Below, piece after piece: positions 16,785 to 25,317 of a stretch of DNA of 64,000 nucleotides. Made by a program: the position numbers and the translations under genes. The stretch is from positions 88,402 to 152,401 of the forward strand of contig JAEACG010000006.1 in assembly GCA_016401345.1 (NCBI GenBank), written 5' to 3'. The first letter of the stretch is position 1; every line of letters begins with the position of its first letter. The stretch is from Fictibacillus nanhaiensis. GTDB lineage: Bacteria; Bacillota; Bacilli; Bacillales; Fictibacillaceae. The notes under the pieces are model-generated. The model was not told the origin of the DNA, ran no database searches, and was given only the letters and a program-made list of their open reading frames with translations.

Positions 16785-17485
16785 CTCGCGTCCTCCTCTA
16801 TTCTTTGAAACTCTTCTTCTGAGATCGGTACAAACTTGATCTGATCACCCGCTTGAAGCAGGGAAGGCGTATCACCGTCAGGAGTGAAAAGCTTTTCCGG
16901 CGTTTTACCGATGAGCTGCCATCCGCCAGGCGTTTCGATCGGATACACGCCTGTCTGTTTGCCAGCGATTCCAACAGAACCGGCTGGAATCTTCAGTCTC
17001 GGATTACTTCGTCTCGGTGCTGCGATTTTTTCACTCATCCCACCGATATACGGAAAGCCAGGGGCGAAACCAATCATATAGACCGTGTATTCACCATTCG
17101 AATGGATATCAATCACATCGTCAACACTGAGTCCGTTGTGATTCGCGACTTCCTCTAAATCAGGACCAAACTCACCGCCGTAACAGACGGGAATCTCCAC
17201 CACACGAGGGTCAGCGTCACCATCAATCTCTAACTTTTCTAAAAGCGGTTCCAAAAATGCGCATACTTCATCATAAGGAAGTGTTGTCGTGTCAATCTTT
17301 AACGGATCATAAAAAACAGCCACAGTCGTAAAACCAGGAATGGTTTCAATCACCCAATCAAACATATTCTCTTCAAAGAAAGCGGAGACTTTTTTGACTT
17401 TTTGCTGGATCTCATGGCTCATGTCTTGTCCGAGTTCAATGATCATGCTGTTATCGCCAAGTGGCTCAATGGTATATTTCATCAT
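16781..17485 (-). CDS. pxpB: 5-oxoprolinase subunit PxpB (KipI, cyclophilin-like)
   Basis: 234 residues. The family block IGFAPGFPYIGGMSE followed by PRRSNPRLKIPAGSVGIAGKQ is complete, as is PGGWQLIGKTP. PxpB is the partner of PxpC in 5-oxoprolinase and, as KipI, inhibits sporulation kinase KinA. It is the first gene of the minus-strand operon. ACAGGAGATC lies before the double ATG start. The third subunit, PxpA (YcsF/LamB family), is normally next to these genes but is absent here and elsewhere in the window. Confidence 0.9.
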   Translation of the reverse strand: MMKYTIEPLGDNSMIIELGQDMSHEIQQKVKKVSAFFEENMFDWVIETIPGFTTVAVFYDPLKIDTTTLPYDEVCAFLEPLLEKLEIDGDADPRVVEIPVCYGGEFGPDLEEVANHNGLSVDDVIDIHSNGEYTVYMIGFAPGFPYIGGMSEKIAAPRRSNPRLKIPAGSVGIAGKQTGVYPIETPGGWQLIGKTPEKLFTPDGDTPSLLQAGDQIKFVPISEEEFQRIEEDAR

Positions 17486-17642
17486 CAGATCTCCTGTCTT
17501 TTTATGTAAAATTAATCAGAATATTTGTATATTTATAAAGGTCTAGTATATCGGAATATGTGACAAAATCAAACCTACATTCTTAGATTCCCGATAGTAA
17601 TAATTTCTAGTCCGATTTTTTTATCGTATCAGGTGGTTTATC

Positions 17643-17660
17643 TTTAAACAAACGTTTAGA
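17643..17660. repeat. Palindrome TTAAACANNYGTTTAA, copy 2 (variant)
   Basis: TTTAAACAAACGTTTAGA has core TAAACA-AA-CGTTTA at 17645-17658. It lies immediately before the manA ribosome site, so a bound protein could block transcription or the copy could be one of the dispersed set. Confidence 0.55.
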
Positions 17661-17678
17661 ATGGGAGGGACTATACCC

Positions 17679-18659
17679 ATGTGGGGAGATGTGAAAAGCG
17701 TGTATAATGAACCTATTTTTCTAAAACCTGTATTCAAGGACCGAATCTGGGGCGGTACAAAGCTTCGTGATGAGTTCGGTTATGAGATTCCGACTGAAAC
17801 AACGGGTGAGTGCTGGGGAATCTCCGCACATTCACACGGGCCGAGTGAAGTCGTGAACGGACCATTAAAAGGAGAGACGCTGAATTCAGTATGGGATAAG
17901 CATCGAGAACTTTTTGCTGACCAAGAAGGTGAAGACTTTCCGTTGCTTGTAAAAATTTTAGACGCAAAGACCGACCTGTCCGTTCAAGTACATCCGGACG
18001 ATTCGTATGCGCGCGAAGTAGAAGGCGAGGCATTCGGTAAAACAGAATGTTGGTATGTGATCGACTGTGAGCCAGGAGCAGAGCTTGTTTATGGGCATCA
18101 CGCAGGTTCTAAACTTCAGTTTGAAGAGATGGTAAACGAGAACCGGTGGGACGAGCTGCTTCGTAAAGTGGCGATCAAGCCAGGTGATTTCGTCTATGTA
18201 CCGAATGGAACGATCCACGCGATCGGTGCAGGCACGATGATTCTTGAAACGCAGCAAAGCTCAGATGTTACGTATCGTGTGTACGATTACGATCGTCGTG
18301 ATGATGAAGGCAATCTGCGCGAACTGCACATCGAAAAATCGATCGAAGTCGCGATGATTCCACATGAAGACGCTGACTTCGAACAAGTGTTGTCAGGTAA
18401 CGAGGACTTAAGAATCAAAAAACTGGTGAAAGAGAGCTACTTTACCGTTTATCATTGGAATTTAGCTGGTGCTGTTTCGGAAGTCGAAAATCCATCTTAT
18501 TTGCTCGTAAGCGTCCTAGATGGTGAAGGGGAACTGAAGGTAGAAGGTGGAACGACGTCTACTTTTAGTAAAGGTGACCACTTTATCGTCCCTTCAACAA
18601 TAAAAAGCTTCGGAATGAACGGTGATGCACGGTTCATCGTGTCACATCCGACTCTATAG
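17679..18659 (+). CDS. manA: Mannose-6-phosphate isomerase, class I
   Basis: 326 residues from ATG 17679, chosen because GGGAGGG lies 9 bases upstream; an in-frame ATG at 17661 overlaps that site. Cupin-type zinc isomerase that interconverts mannose 6-phosphate and fructose 6-phosphate. Zinc ligands are visible at His105 (VQVHPDD) and Glu123 (KTECWY), with the third His in NGTIHAIG. The short N-terminal part and lack of the helical insert match the Bacillus ManA/YvyI/GmuF size. It stands just before the LacI-controlled mannoside genes and would pass their mannose to glycolysis. Confidence 0.92.
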   Translation: MWGDVKSVYNEPIFLKPVFKDRIWGGTKLRDEFGYEIPTETTGECWGISAHSHGPSEVVNGPLKGETLNSVWDKHRELFADQEGEDFPLLVKILDAKTDLSVQVHPDDSYAREVEGEAFGKTECWYVIDCEPGAELVYGHHAGSKLQFEEMVNENRWDELLRKVAIKPGDFVYVPNGTIHAIGAGTMILETQQSSDVTYRVYDYDRRDDEGNLRELHIEKSIEVAMIPHEDADFEQVLSGNEDLRIKKLVKESYFTVYHWNLAGAVSEVENPSYLLVSVLDGEGELKVEGGTTSTFSKGDHFIVPSTIKSFGMNGDARFIVSHPTL

Positions 18660-18670
18660 GGAAGATGAAG

Positions 18671-18702
18671 CAACCGGAATGTTAGGATTCCGGTTGTTTT
18701 TT
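18671..18702 (+). terminator. Terminator after manA
   Basis: CAACCGGAAT and ATTCCGGTTG form a perfect 10-bp stem around GTTAGG, then a T-run. Confidence 0.88.
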
Positions 18703-18712
18703 GTTGGATAGA

Positions 18713-18877
18713 GGTGTTGTGAGAAGCTTAACGGTGAAAAGGTGTAGTTTGCAGGTGGTTATAGTAGAGTTAGCGGTGGTCAGAAGCTCATCACAGGTGG
18801 AAATACACATCTTACCGGTGGAATCTCGATTTTTATCGGCAAACGTGTAACAAATATAAAAACATGTACCGTAAAAA
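18713..18877 (+). repeat. 21-bp phased array D with conserved tail (7 units)
   Basis: The word GGTG (in contexts AACGGTGAA, CAGGTGG, AGCGGTGG, ACCGGTGG) starts at 18713, 18733, 18754, 18775, 18796, 18817 and, as GGCA, 18838: one gap of 20 and five of 21 bp. The last word runs directly into the shared tail (18841-18877): ACGTGT, 13 bases, ACATGT, then ACCGTAAA. It lies between the converging manA and LacI-regulator genes. Confidence 0.88.
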
Positions 18878-18922
18878 CCCAATAAACTAACGACCCTGCC
18901 GATTTTTAGCTAGATCTACCTC

Positions 18923-19936
18923 TCAATCGTTTACTTTCATAGTAGATTCACGCTTCAACAGTTTTGCCGGCAGCAACAATTCTGTGATTGGTTCATCCTC
19001 ATTAGCCATCCGCCAAACAAGTTGCTCGATTGCTTTTCTTCCATACAATTGCAGATCAATATCCACTGTTGTAATCTTGGGGTTCGCTAACCGAGATAGT
19101 TGTCCGTTATCGAAGCTGCATACGGACGCCTCCTCTGGAACACGAATTCCATTTCGTTGCAGAGAGGACTGCACGAAGAATCCGAGTCCGTCATTCACAC
19201 AGAACCATGCCGTTGGCGGTGTCGATACTGTTGTAATCAAGTACTTGACGGATTTTTCATCTTCTTCAACAGAGGAGAAGATAAGATTGTCATCCGCAGC
19301 CATTTTGTGTTCTTGTAATGCCAACAAATAACCCTCGAGTCGCTCTTGGTAACTTGGCGAGAACCGAGTATCACCGACAAAAGCGATCTTCTCATGCCCC
19401 AGGTCAATGAGGTGTTTGACAGCGGTATACGCTGCGAATCGATTGTTCGTTAGTATTGCATCTGCTTGGATCAAAGGGTGGTGGTGATCAATCGTTACGG
19501 TTGGTATACCGGTAGAGATCACTTTGTTCATATAGTCTGTACTAATGTGAGAAAGGATGAGCACGCCGTCCACTTGTTTATTCTCAATAAAAGAAGGCAG
19601 AGTAAGGTTATCCCTCATCTCATTGCTAATAGATTGAATAAAAACATTCAACCCTCTGTTCGTTGCCTCTTTTTCTACACTTAAATAGATTTCTCCAAAA
19701 AAGCTTTGAAGGGAAAACGCGAAATCAGATGCGATCAGTCCGATGTTGCCTGTTTGATGAGAATCGGATCGAGAAGCCATCGTCTTGTAGTGATATCCCA
19801 ATTCATTTGCTGTTTTTTGTATTTTCTTCCGGGTGGCAGGACTCACACCAGCTTTACCAGACAGAGCCTGTGACACAGAGTTTTTAGAAATATTTAAGGC
19901 ATCTGCAATATCTTGCATGGATACTTTTTTAGCCAT
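18923..19936 (-). CDS. LacI-family transcriptional regulator of the mannoside genes
   Basis: 337 residues. An N-terminal helix-turn-helix (VSMQDIADALNISKNSVSQALSGKAGVS) is followed by the hinge and a periplasmic-binding-protein fold sensing domain (about 60-335, with IPTVTIDHHH and the VCSFDNG segment). Divergent from the sugar ABC operon, it is the obvious local regulator. Inverted repeats in the shared upstream region, TTTGTCACGTTACAAA and ATTACAAA...TTTGTAAT, are candidate operators. The inducer is probably a mannose-containing disaccharide; this is inference from the neighbours. Confidence 0.88.
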   Translation of the reverse strand: MAKKVSMQDIADALNISKNSVSQALSGKAGVSPATRKKIQKTANELGYHYKTMASRSDSHQTGNIGLIASDFAFSLQSFFGEIYLSVEKEATNRGLNVFIQSISNEMRDNLTLPSFIENKQVDGVLILSHISTDYMNKVISTGIPTVTIDHHHPLIQADAILTNNRFAAYTAVKHLIDLGHEKIAFVGDTRFSPSYQERLEGYLLALQEHKMAADDNLIFSSVEEDEKSVKYLITTVSTPPTAWFCVNDGLGFFVQSSLQRNGIRVPEEASVCSFDNGQLSRLANPKITTVDIDLQLYGRKAIEQLVWRMANEDEPITELLLPAKLLKRESTMKVND

Positions 19937-19966
19937 TACTTAAACAAACCTTCCTTGAAAAAAGAT

Positions 19967-19982
19967 TTTGTCACGTTACAAA
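19967..19982. promoter_or_regulatory. Candidate LacI operator
   Basis: TTTGTCACGTTACAAA is an inverted repeat TTTGTnACGTnACAAA with a central CG, typical of LacI-family sites, 30 bp before the regulator's start. It would give autoregulation. Confidence 0.5.
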
Positions 19983-20108
19983 TTAAATATACTGGAAATT
20001 TTATAAGATGTAAATGTGATTCGTATATTAGAGAGGTAAAAAGAGTGAATCGTCAGAAAAAAGGATTTGACAGATCATGAAACAAGTGTGATAATCACCT
20101 TACATAAT

Positions 20109-20152
20109 GTTACAAATTACATTACAAATCATTCAATATAATTTTTGTAATG
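20109..20152. promoter_or_regulatory. Second operator cluster upstream of the sugar ABC operon
   Basis: GTTACAAAT (20109-20117), ATTACAAAT (20121-20129) and the inverted TTTTGTAATG (20143-20152) repeat the same half-site as at 19967. The 309-bp gap 19937-20245 holds these sites, a cre-like box and the divergent promoters. Confidence 0.4.
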
Positions 20153-20184
20153 TTTTAGCTCTTCCATATTTTTTTAGCATGAAA

Positions 20185-20198
20185 TGATATCGCTTTCA
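20185..20198 (+). promoter_or_regulatory. cre-like catabolite box
   Basis: TGATATCGCTTTCA fits TGNAANCGNWNNCA with one mismatch, 48 bp before the binding-protein gene. Catabolite repression by CcpA is likely. Confidence 0.5.
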
Positions 20199-20245
20199 TT
20201 GTGTGTCGCAGGTTAACCATTCAGTTTAACAAGGGGGATATTTTA

Positions 20246-21562
20246 ATGAAGATGAAAAAGGTAGCATCTCTTTTCCTTACAGCGTGTATCGGTGCATCGG
20301 CACTTGCCGGTTGTTCTACGGGTAACGGGGATAAATCAGCCGATGGAGAAACAACTATTGAGTTTTGGGCTGCTCCTAATCCAACACAGCAAGTGTATTG
20401 GAAAGAGATGGCGAAGGAGTTTGAAAAAGAGAATCCAAAGATTAACGTGAAAGTAAGCCCTATTAAAGAAAGCCCAACATCTGAAGCGAGTATTCAATCG
20501 GCGATCGCAGGTAAGAGTGCTCCAACGATGTCTGAGAACATAAACCGTGGTTTTGCAGCTCAACTCGCTGAAAGCAAAGCGCTCGTTCCGCTCAACGAGA
20601 TCGATGGTTGGGAGAAGCTTCTGAAAAATCGCAACATGACAGATACGATAAAAACCTGGAAATTTTCGGATGACAATCAATATGTAATGCCAATCTACTC
20701 TAATCCTATGTTATTTGGGTGGAGGATTGATGTATTAAAAGAAATCGGAGTTAACGAAATACCACAAACATATAGCGAAGTTCTAGATGCTACTCAAAAA
20801 TTAAAAGAAAAATACCCTGATAAGTATCTATGGGCGAAGGGGGACCTTGCTGATCCAACGGCTTGGAAGCGATGGTTCGACTTCTTCATGCTATATGATG
20901 CTGCCTCAGGCGGAAATAACTTTATCGAAGGTGACAAGTTCGTCGCTGAAGACAAAGCCGGTGTAGAGGTTCTGAAATTTATGGACGACTTGAGAAAAGA
21001 AAAGGCTCTTTTAACAAAACAAGCGACAGATCCATTTGAAAGTGCGTTAGGCATCTTCACAGATCTTGGTCCTTGGACATTTAGTTATTGGGAAGAAAAG
21101 TTTCCTGAAATGAAGTACAACGAAAACTTTGGGCTTTCACTTCCGCCTGTTCCGGACGGAACAGAGGTGAAAAACATTAACACGTTCGCTGATACGAAAG
21201 GAATCGTCGTCTATGCTTCAGCTACTGAAGAAGAACGAAAAGCGGCTATGGAGTTTATGAATTTCGTGTATTCAAATCCAGAGAACGATCTGAAATGGTT
21301 AGAGACGACAAAACTACCACCAGCAAGAGATGATCTCTCTACTAATGAATCATTTAAAGCGTTCTTTGATAAAAATCCTGTATTAAAGCCATATGCAGAA
21401 GCTGTTCCAAACGCAATTCCTTCCATTGATAACGCCAAATACAACGAACTTCAAACACATATCGGCCGTTACGCTGTGAACCCTGTTGTGAAGGGAGAAG
21501 TTGATCCTGAAAAAGGCTGGAACGAGATGAAGAAAGCCATAAAGGAGGAACTTAAGAAATGA
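20246..21562 (+). CDS. Sugar ABC transporter substrate-binding lipoprotein
   Basis: 438 residues from ATG 20246, preceded by AAGGGGGAT; an in-frame upstream start at 20201 lacks a ribosome site. The signal peptide ends in a lipobox with Cys23 (ALAGCS), so the protein is anchored outside the cell. The rest is a cluster-B/MalE-like extracellular binding fold (IEFWAAPNPTQQVYWKEMAKEFEKENP at the mature start). It is the first gene of a LacI-controlled operon and overlaps the first permease by 4 bp. A beta-mannoside or manno-oligosaccharide is the likely ligand from the GH130 enzyme downstream. Confidence 0.88.
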   Translation: MKMKKVASLFLTACIGASALAGCSTGNGDKSADGETTIEFWAAPNPTQQVYWKEMAKEFEKENPKINVKVSPIKESPTSEASIQSAIAGKSAPTMSENINRGFAAQLAESKALVPLNEIDGWEKLLKNRNMTDTIKTWKFSDDNQYVMPIYSNPMLFGWRIDVLKEIGVNEIPQTYSEVLDATQKLKEKYPDKYLWAKGDLADPTAWKRWFDFFMLYDAASGGNNFIEGDKFVAEDKAGVEVLKFMDDLRKEKALLTKQATDPFESALGIFTDLGPWTFSYWEEKFPEMKYNENFGLSLPPVPDGTEVKNINTFADTKGIVVYASATEEERKAAMEFMNFVYSNPENDLKWLETTKLPPARDDLSTNESFKAFFDKNPVLKPYAEAVPNAIPSIDNAKYNELQTHIGRYAVNPVVKGEVDPEKGWNEMKKAIKEELKK

Positions 21563-22431
21563 AGAAAACAAACGGGACGGGCTGGCTATTCGCCAGTCCT
21601 TATCTTTTATATGGAATCGTTTTTTTCGCGATCCCACTCATATGGTCTATGTATCTTTCATTTACGGATTGGAATTTGATCTCCCCCGTTTATTATTTTA
21701 AAGGATTTGATAATTTTATAGAGGCAGTGAAACATCCTGGTGTTCAAGCTGCGTTCTTCGTTACGTTCAAATTCATGGCGGCTTTCGTGCCGATGGTCAT
21801 CGTTTCATCACTTGCAGTAGCTCTTGTTATTCATGGTCTGCCACGCTTTAAAGGGTTATTTTTAATCGGATTCTTCTTGCCTTATTTAGCCTCTGGGGTA
21901 GTATCGTCCCTGATTGTAAAAGGCCTATTGTCACACAACAGTGCTTTTAATGTGTTATTACGAAATATCGGAATTGAGATCGACTGGCTGAGCACGCCGC
22001 TATCTGCACTATTAGTCGTTGCAGCGATCATCGCATGGAAATTTACCGGTTATTACGCTCTCATTCTGACGGCAGGGTTCGAGGGCATTAATAAAGATGT
22101 TTATGAAGCAGCTGCCATTGACGGAGTGACTTCATCACAGCGTTTTTGGAAAATTACGCTTCCCTTGTTGTATCCTGCTTTATTTACGGTGTTGATCCTT
22201 TCCATCGGAGTTTCGTTCGGAATCTTCACCGAGGTTTACCAGCTAACTGGAGGCGGACCAAACTATGCGACAAACACTTGGCAGATGGAGATCTTTAAAC
22301 AAGCGTTTACGAACTTGAGTGCAGGATACGCGTCTGCTGTTGCGATCATTGCTTCTGTCGTGACGTTCGCATCCATCTTTGTAATCAGAAAACTATTAGA
22401 GATGTGGGGGAAACGAAATGGTTGGGTCTAA
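21559..22431 (+). CDS. Sugar ABC transporter permease, MalF-type
   Basis: 290 residues, six membrane spans, starting with TGWLFASPYLLYGIVFFAIPLIWSMYLS as usual for this family. The ATPase-contact loop is VYEAAAIDGVTSSQRFWKITLPLL (EAA motif). It pairs with the broken permease at 22418. No ATPase gene is nearby; Bacilli use shared ATPases such as MsmX for these importers. Confidence 0.88.
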   Translation: MKKTNGTGWLFASPYLLYGIVFFAIPLIWSMYLSFTDWNLISPVYYFKGFDNFIEAVKHPGVQAAFFVTFKFMAAFVPMVIVSSLAVALVIHGLPRFKGLFLIGFFLPYLASGVVSSLIVKGLLSHNSAFNVLLRNIGIEIDWLSTPLSALLVVAAIIAWKFTGYYALILTAGFEGINKDVYEAAAIDGVTSSQRFWKITLPLLYPALFTVLILSIGVSFGIFTEVYQLTGGGPNYATNTWQMEIFKQAFTNLSAGYASAVAIIASVVTFASIFVIRKLLEMWGKRNGWV

Positions 22432-23245
22432 AAAAGGGTTAACTTTTCGCTATGTTATAGCATTTGCGCTACTTATCGTTATGGTTTTTCCCTATCTCTA
22501 TATGGTCCTCAATTCTTTTGCCGACTGGACGCAAGTGGATAAGAAGGCAATACCGACTGAATTCACGCTGCGCTCTTATGAGTGGCTATTTTCAGGAGGA
22601 GAAGCAGGTATTGCCAGACCATGGTTAAAGGCTTTTCTTAACAGTGTAATCGTATCGACCGCATCAACGGCGCTTATGATGGTTACAGGCGCGATGGTCG
22701 CTTTTGCTCTTGCAAAAATGAACTTCAAAGGTCGCGATTTTATAAATAACGCCGTATTGTTTCAAATGTTCTTTCCTGCGATCATCTTGCTGATCCCTAC
22801 CTTTTTAATCATTCAAAACGCGGGACTTTATGACACGTATACGGCGATGATCTTACCAAAAGCATTAAGTCTGTGGGCTGTTTTCATGTACACGAACTTC
22901 TTTAGAGCGATACCGGATACGTTTATTGAAGCGGCAAAATAGGACGGAGCTTCAAACTTTCAAATCCTCTATAAAATTGTGATGCCGATGTCAAAGTCCA
23001 TTACGACTGTTGTCTTCCTTTTCTTATTCATGGAAAGATGGACAGAGCTTCTGTGGGATATGATCGTTGTTCGCAGTGACAGCATGCTGACGCTTAACGT
23101 CCTTCTGTCACAGATGTTTGGGCCATACGGCGGTTATCCTGGTCCGATGTACGCAGCATCCGTACTACTGACAGTGCCGATCATCATCTTATTTTTATGT
23201 TTTTCTAAACAGTTTAAAGAAGGCATGCAGTTTACGCTTAAATAG
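22418..23245 (+). pseudogene. Sugar ABC transporter permease, MalG-type, with in-frame TAG
   Basis: The frame from ATG 22418 runs to an amber stop at 22940-22942 and continues in the same frame, without shift, to TAA at 23245, together giving a full-length 275-codon MalG-type permease. The stop lies in the EAA loop: EAAK, stop, DGASNFQILYKIVMP. The expected residue is Ile or Leu (EAAKIDGAS and EAARLDGAS occur in sister permeases of this window), so one base change (for example TTG to TAG) explains it. The truncated product would lack the last two spans and the ATPase contact, leaving the importer dead. Sequence error or rare suppression cannot be excluded. Confidence 0.88.
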
Positions 23246-23262
23246 GTTGAAGGAGAATAAGT

Positions 23263-24186
23263 ATGATAAAAAAATGCGAAGTTTTAGTAGAAGAATATTT
23301 GGAAAAAGAGCAGCCGAAGAATCCGGAAAAGTTATCGTTTACGGGTGTGGGTGAACGTGATGTTTATAACATTACAGCCCCATTTCTAGATAATGGAGAG
23401 CTTGTGATCGCAGGACGTGTTGAATCGCGTGACAGCGAGCATTCAGACGTTTATTTCTTCGTAAATCAAAAGGGTGTATGGATGCCAAAAGAAGGTGCAA
23501 CGGTTCTTCAACTACAAGACCCTTTTGTAACAAAGATATCCGGTGAGCTCATTCTAGGAGGGGTAGAGACCTTCCCGCATCCTACGAATGAAAGTGCGCT
23601 CGGCTGGAGGACGGTGTTTTACAAAGGTTCTTCTATCGATGATCTGACTTTGTTTTTCACAGGACCTGATGGGATGAAGGATTTGCGGCTTGCTGAATTA
23701 AGTGATGGAAGCATCGCGGTGCTAACCCGTCCCCAAGGAGAGAAAGGCGGACGAGGGAAGATTGGTTTTGTGCGTATATCATCATTAGATGAGTTGACTA
23801 TTGAGGTTATTGAAGACGCACCTCTTTTAGATGGACAGTTTGCTGAAGGTGAATGGGGTGGGGCAAATGAACTACACCTCCTGAAGAGCGGACGAGTTGG
23901 CGTGCTCGGACACATCGCACGTTTTGATGAAGAAGGAAATCGTCATTACTACCCAATGGTATTTTCTCTGAATCCAGAAACAGGGGAACATACTGACATT
24001 CAGCTTATTGCAATCCGGGATGATTTTTTGGCAGGTGCGTCCAAACGAACAGATTTGATAGATGTTGTATTTAGCGGTGGGCTTGTGCGGAAAGAAGACG
24101 GTACAGCAGTATTTTATGCAGGTATAAGTGATGCTGAGGCTCATCGGATCACTATCAAAGATCCGTTCTTACAATATGAGAGATAA
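23263..24186 (+). CDS. DUF1861 family protein (beta-propeller, mannoside locus)
   Basis: 307 residues with repeated beta-strand segments (LILGGVETFPHP, LRLAELSDGSIAVLTRPQG, GGANELHLLKSGRVGVLGHIAR, VVFSGGL) spaced like the blades of a five-bladed propeller. I assign it to DUF1861 from this pattern and from its usual partner, a GH130 enzyme, here 13 bp downstream. No enzyme activity is known to me for the family; a role as an auxiliary glycosidase/phosphorylase-like protein is inference. AAGGAGAATAAGT precedes the ATG. There is no signal peptide. Confidence 0.72.
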   Translation: MIKKCEVLVEEYLEKEQPKNPEKLSFTGVGERDVYNITAPFLDNGELVIAGRVESRDSEHSDVYFFVNQKGVWMPKEGATVLQLQDPFVTKISGELILGGVETFPHPTNESALGWRTVFYKGSSIDDLTLFFTGPDGMKDLRLAELSDGSIAVLTRPQGEKGGRGKIGFVRISSLDELTIEVIEDAPLLDGQFAEGEWGGANELHLLKSGRVGVLGHIARFDEEGNRHYYPMVFSLNPETGEHTDIQLIAIRDDFLAGASKRTDLIDVVFSGGLVRKEDGTAVFYAGISDAEAHRITIKDPFLQYER

Positions 24187-24199
24187 GGGGATAAGCAAC

Positions 24200-25261
24200 A
24201 TGAATGTATACCGTTATGAAGAAAACCCGCTCGTTACACCTCGGGATGTAAAGCCGCATCGTGACGATTTTGAAGTAATCGGTGCGTTTAATGCCGGCAT
24301 TGCACAGTATGAAGGGGAAGTTATCATGCTCTTGCGTGTGGCAGAGCGTCCCATAAGTGATGATCCTAATATAGTAAAAGCGCCTGTTTACAATCATGAA
24401 ACAGGTAAGCCTGAGATTCACTCGTTGAGTCTAGATGATGAGCGTTTTGATTACTCCGATCCGCGCGTGATTTGTGAAAAGAAAAATGGAAAGAGCTTTT
24501 CGTATTTGACTTCATTATCTTATATACGTCTAGCTCGAAGTAAGGATGGCAGGAATTTCACAATCGATGATGAGCCGTTCATCTATCCGTCAAATGAACA
24601 GGAAACTTTCGGCATTGAGGACCCCCGCGTTACTCAAATTGGGGATACGTATTATATATATTATAGTGCGGCTTCTGCGGCTGGTGTGGGTGAGGCACTT
24701 GTATCAACAAAGAATTTTCAGCAGGTTGAGCATCACGGTATGATTTTTTGTCCAGAAAATAAAGACGTGCTCATTTTTCCTGAAAAAATAAACGGATTGT
24801 ATTATGCATTACATCGCCCTGTTCCTAAAAGTACGGGGTCACCTGAGATCTGGATCGCGGAATCTACCAACCTCTTACACTGGGGGAACCACAAACACTT
24901 GATCGGATTGCGTGAAGATATGTGGGATAACGGTCGTATAGGCGGGGGAGCCGTTCCGATTAAAACAGAGCACGGCTGGCTAGAACTCTATCATGGTGCA
25001 TCAAAAGAAGATCGATATTGTATGGGAGCGGTCTTACTAGATTTAGAGAATCCAAGTAAAGTCATCGCACGATCAGAGACACCCATTCTAGAACCAGAAG
25101 CGGATTATGAAGTTGACGGATTCTTTGGTAATGTAGTGTTTTCGTGCGGAGTGCTTGTTGAAGGTGATGTTGTTAAGATGTATTATGGTGTTGCAGATAC
25201 ATCAATGGCATGCGCCGAGCTTAGTCTGCAGGAAATCATAGAGTCGATGAAGTATTTGTAA
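24200..25261 (+). CDS. GH130 beta-mannoside phosphorylase
   Basis: 353 residues from ATG 24200, preceded by AAGGGGAT; a longer frame from 24128 overlaps the previous gene. GH130 signature FGIEDPRV gives the general acid Asp141, and NAGIAQYEGEVIMLLRVAERP is the typical N-terminal block that binds the sugar and phosphate. GH130 enzymes split beta-mannosides with phosphate to release mannose 1-phosphate. No secretion signal, so it works on imported di- or oligosaccharides. Linkage (beta-1,2 or beta-1,4) cannot be told by eye. Confidence 0.88.
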   Translation: MNVYRYEENPLVTPRDVKPHRDDFEVIGAFNAGIAQYEGEVIMLLRVAERPISDDPNIVKAPVYNHETGKPEIHSLSLDDERFDYSDPRVICEKKNGKSFSYLTSLSYIRLARSKDGRNFTIDDEPFIYPSNEQETFGIEDPRVTQIGDTYYIYYSAASAAGVGEALVSTKNFQQVEHHGMIFCPENKDVLIFPEKINGLYYALHRPVPKSTGSPEIWIAESTNLLHWGNHKHLIGLREDMWDNGRIGGGAVPIKTEHGWLELYHGASKEDRYCMGAVLLDLENPSKVIARSETPILEPEADYEVDGFFGNVVFSCGVLVEGDVVKMYYGVADTSMACAELSLQEIIESMKYL

Positions 25262-25273
25262 GGATGCAAACAA

Positions 25274-25291
25274 ATTAAACATTTGTTTAAT
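25274..25291. repeat. Palindrome TTAAACANNYGTTTAA, copy 3
   Basis: ATTAAACATTTGTTTAAT, perfect except for the central base pair order, in the 56-bp gap between the GH130 and ROK genes. Confidence 0.7.
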
Positions 25292-25317
25292 AGAATATGA
25301 AAACGGAGTGAAGCCAA

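Noticed and set aside
22418..23245. Two separate permease genes (22418-22942 and 22979-23245)
   Set aside because: Both halves are in the same frame and together make one normal permease; the second half has no ribosome site and starts in the middle of the EAA loop.
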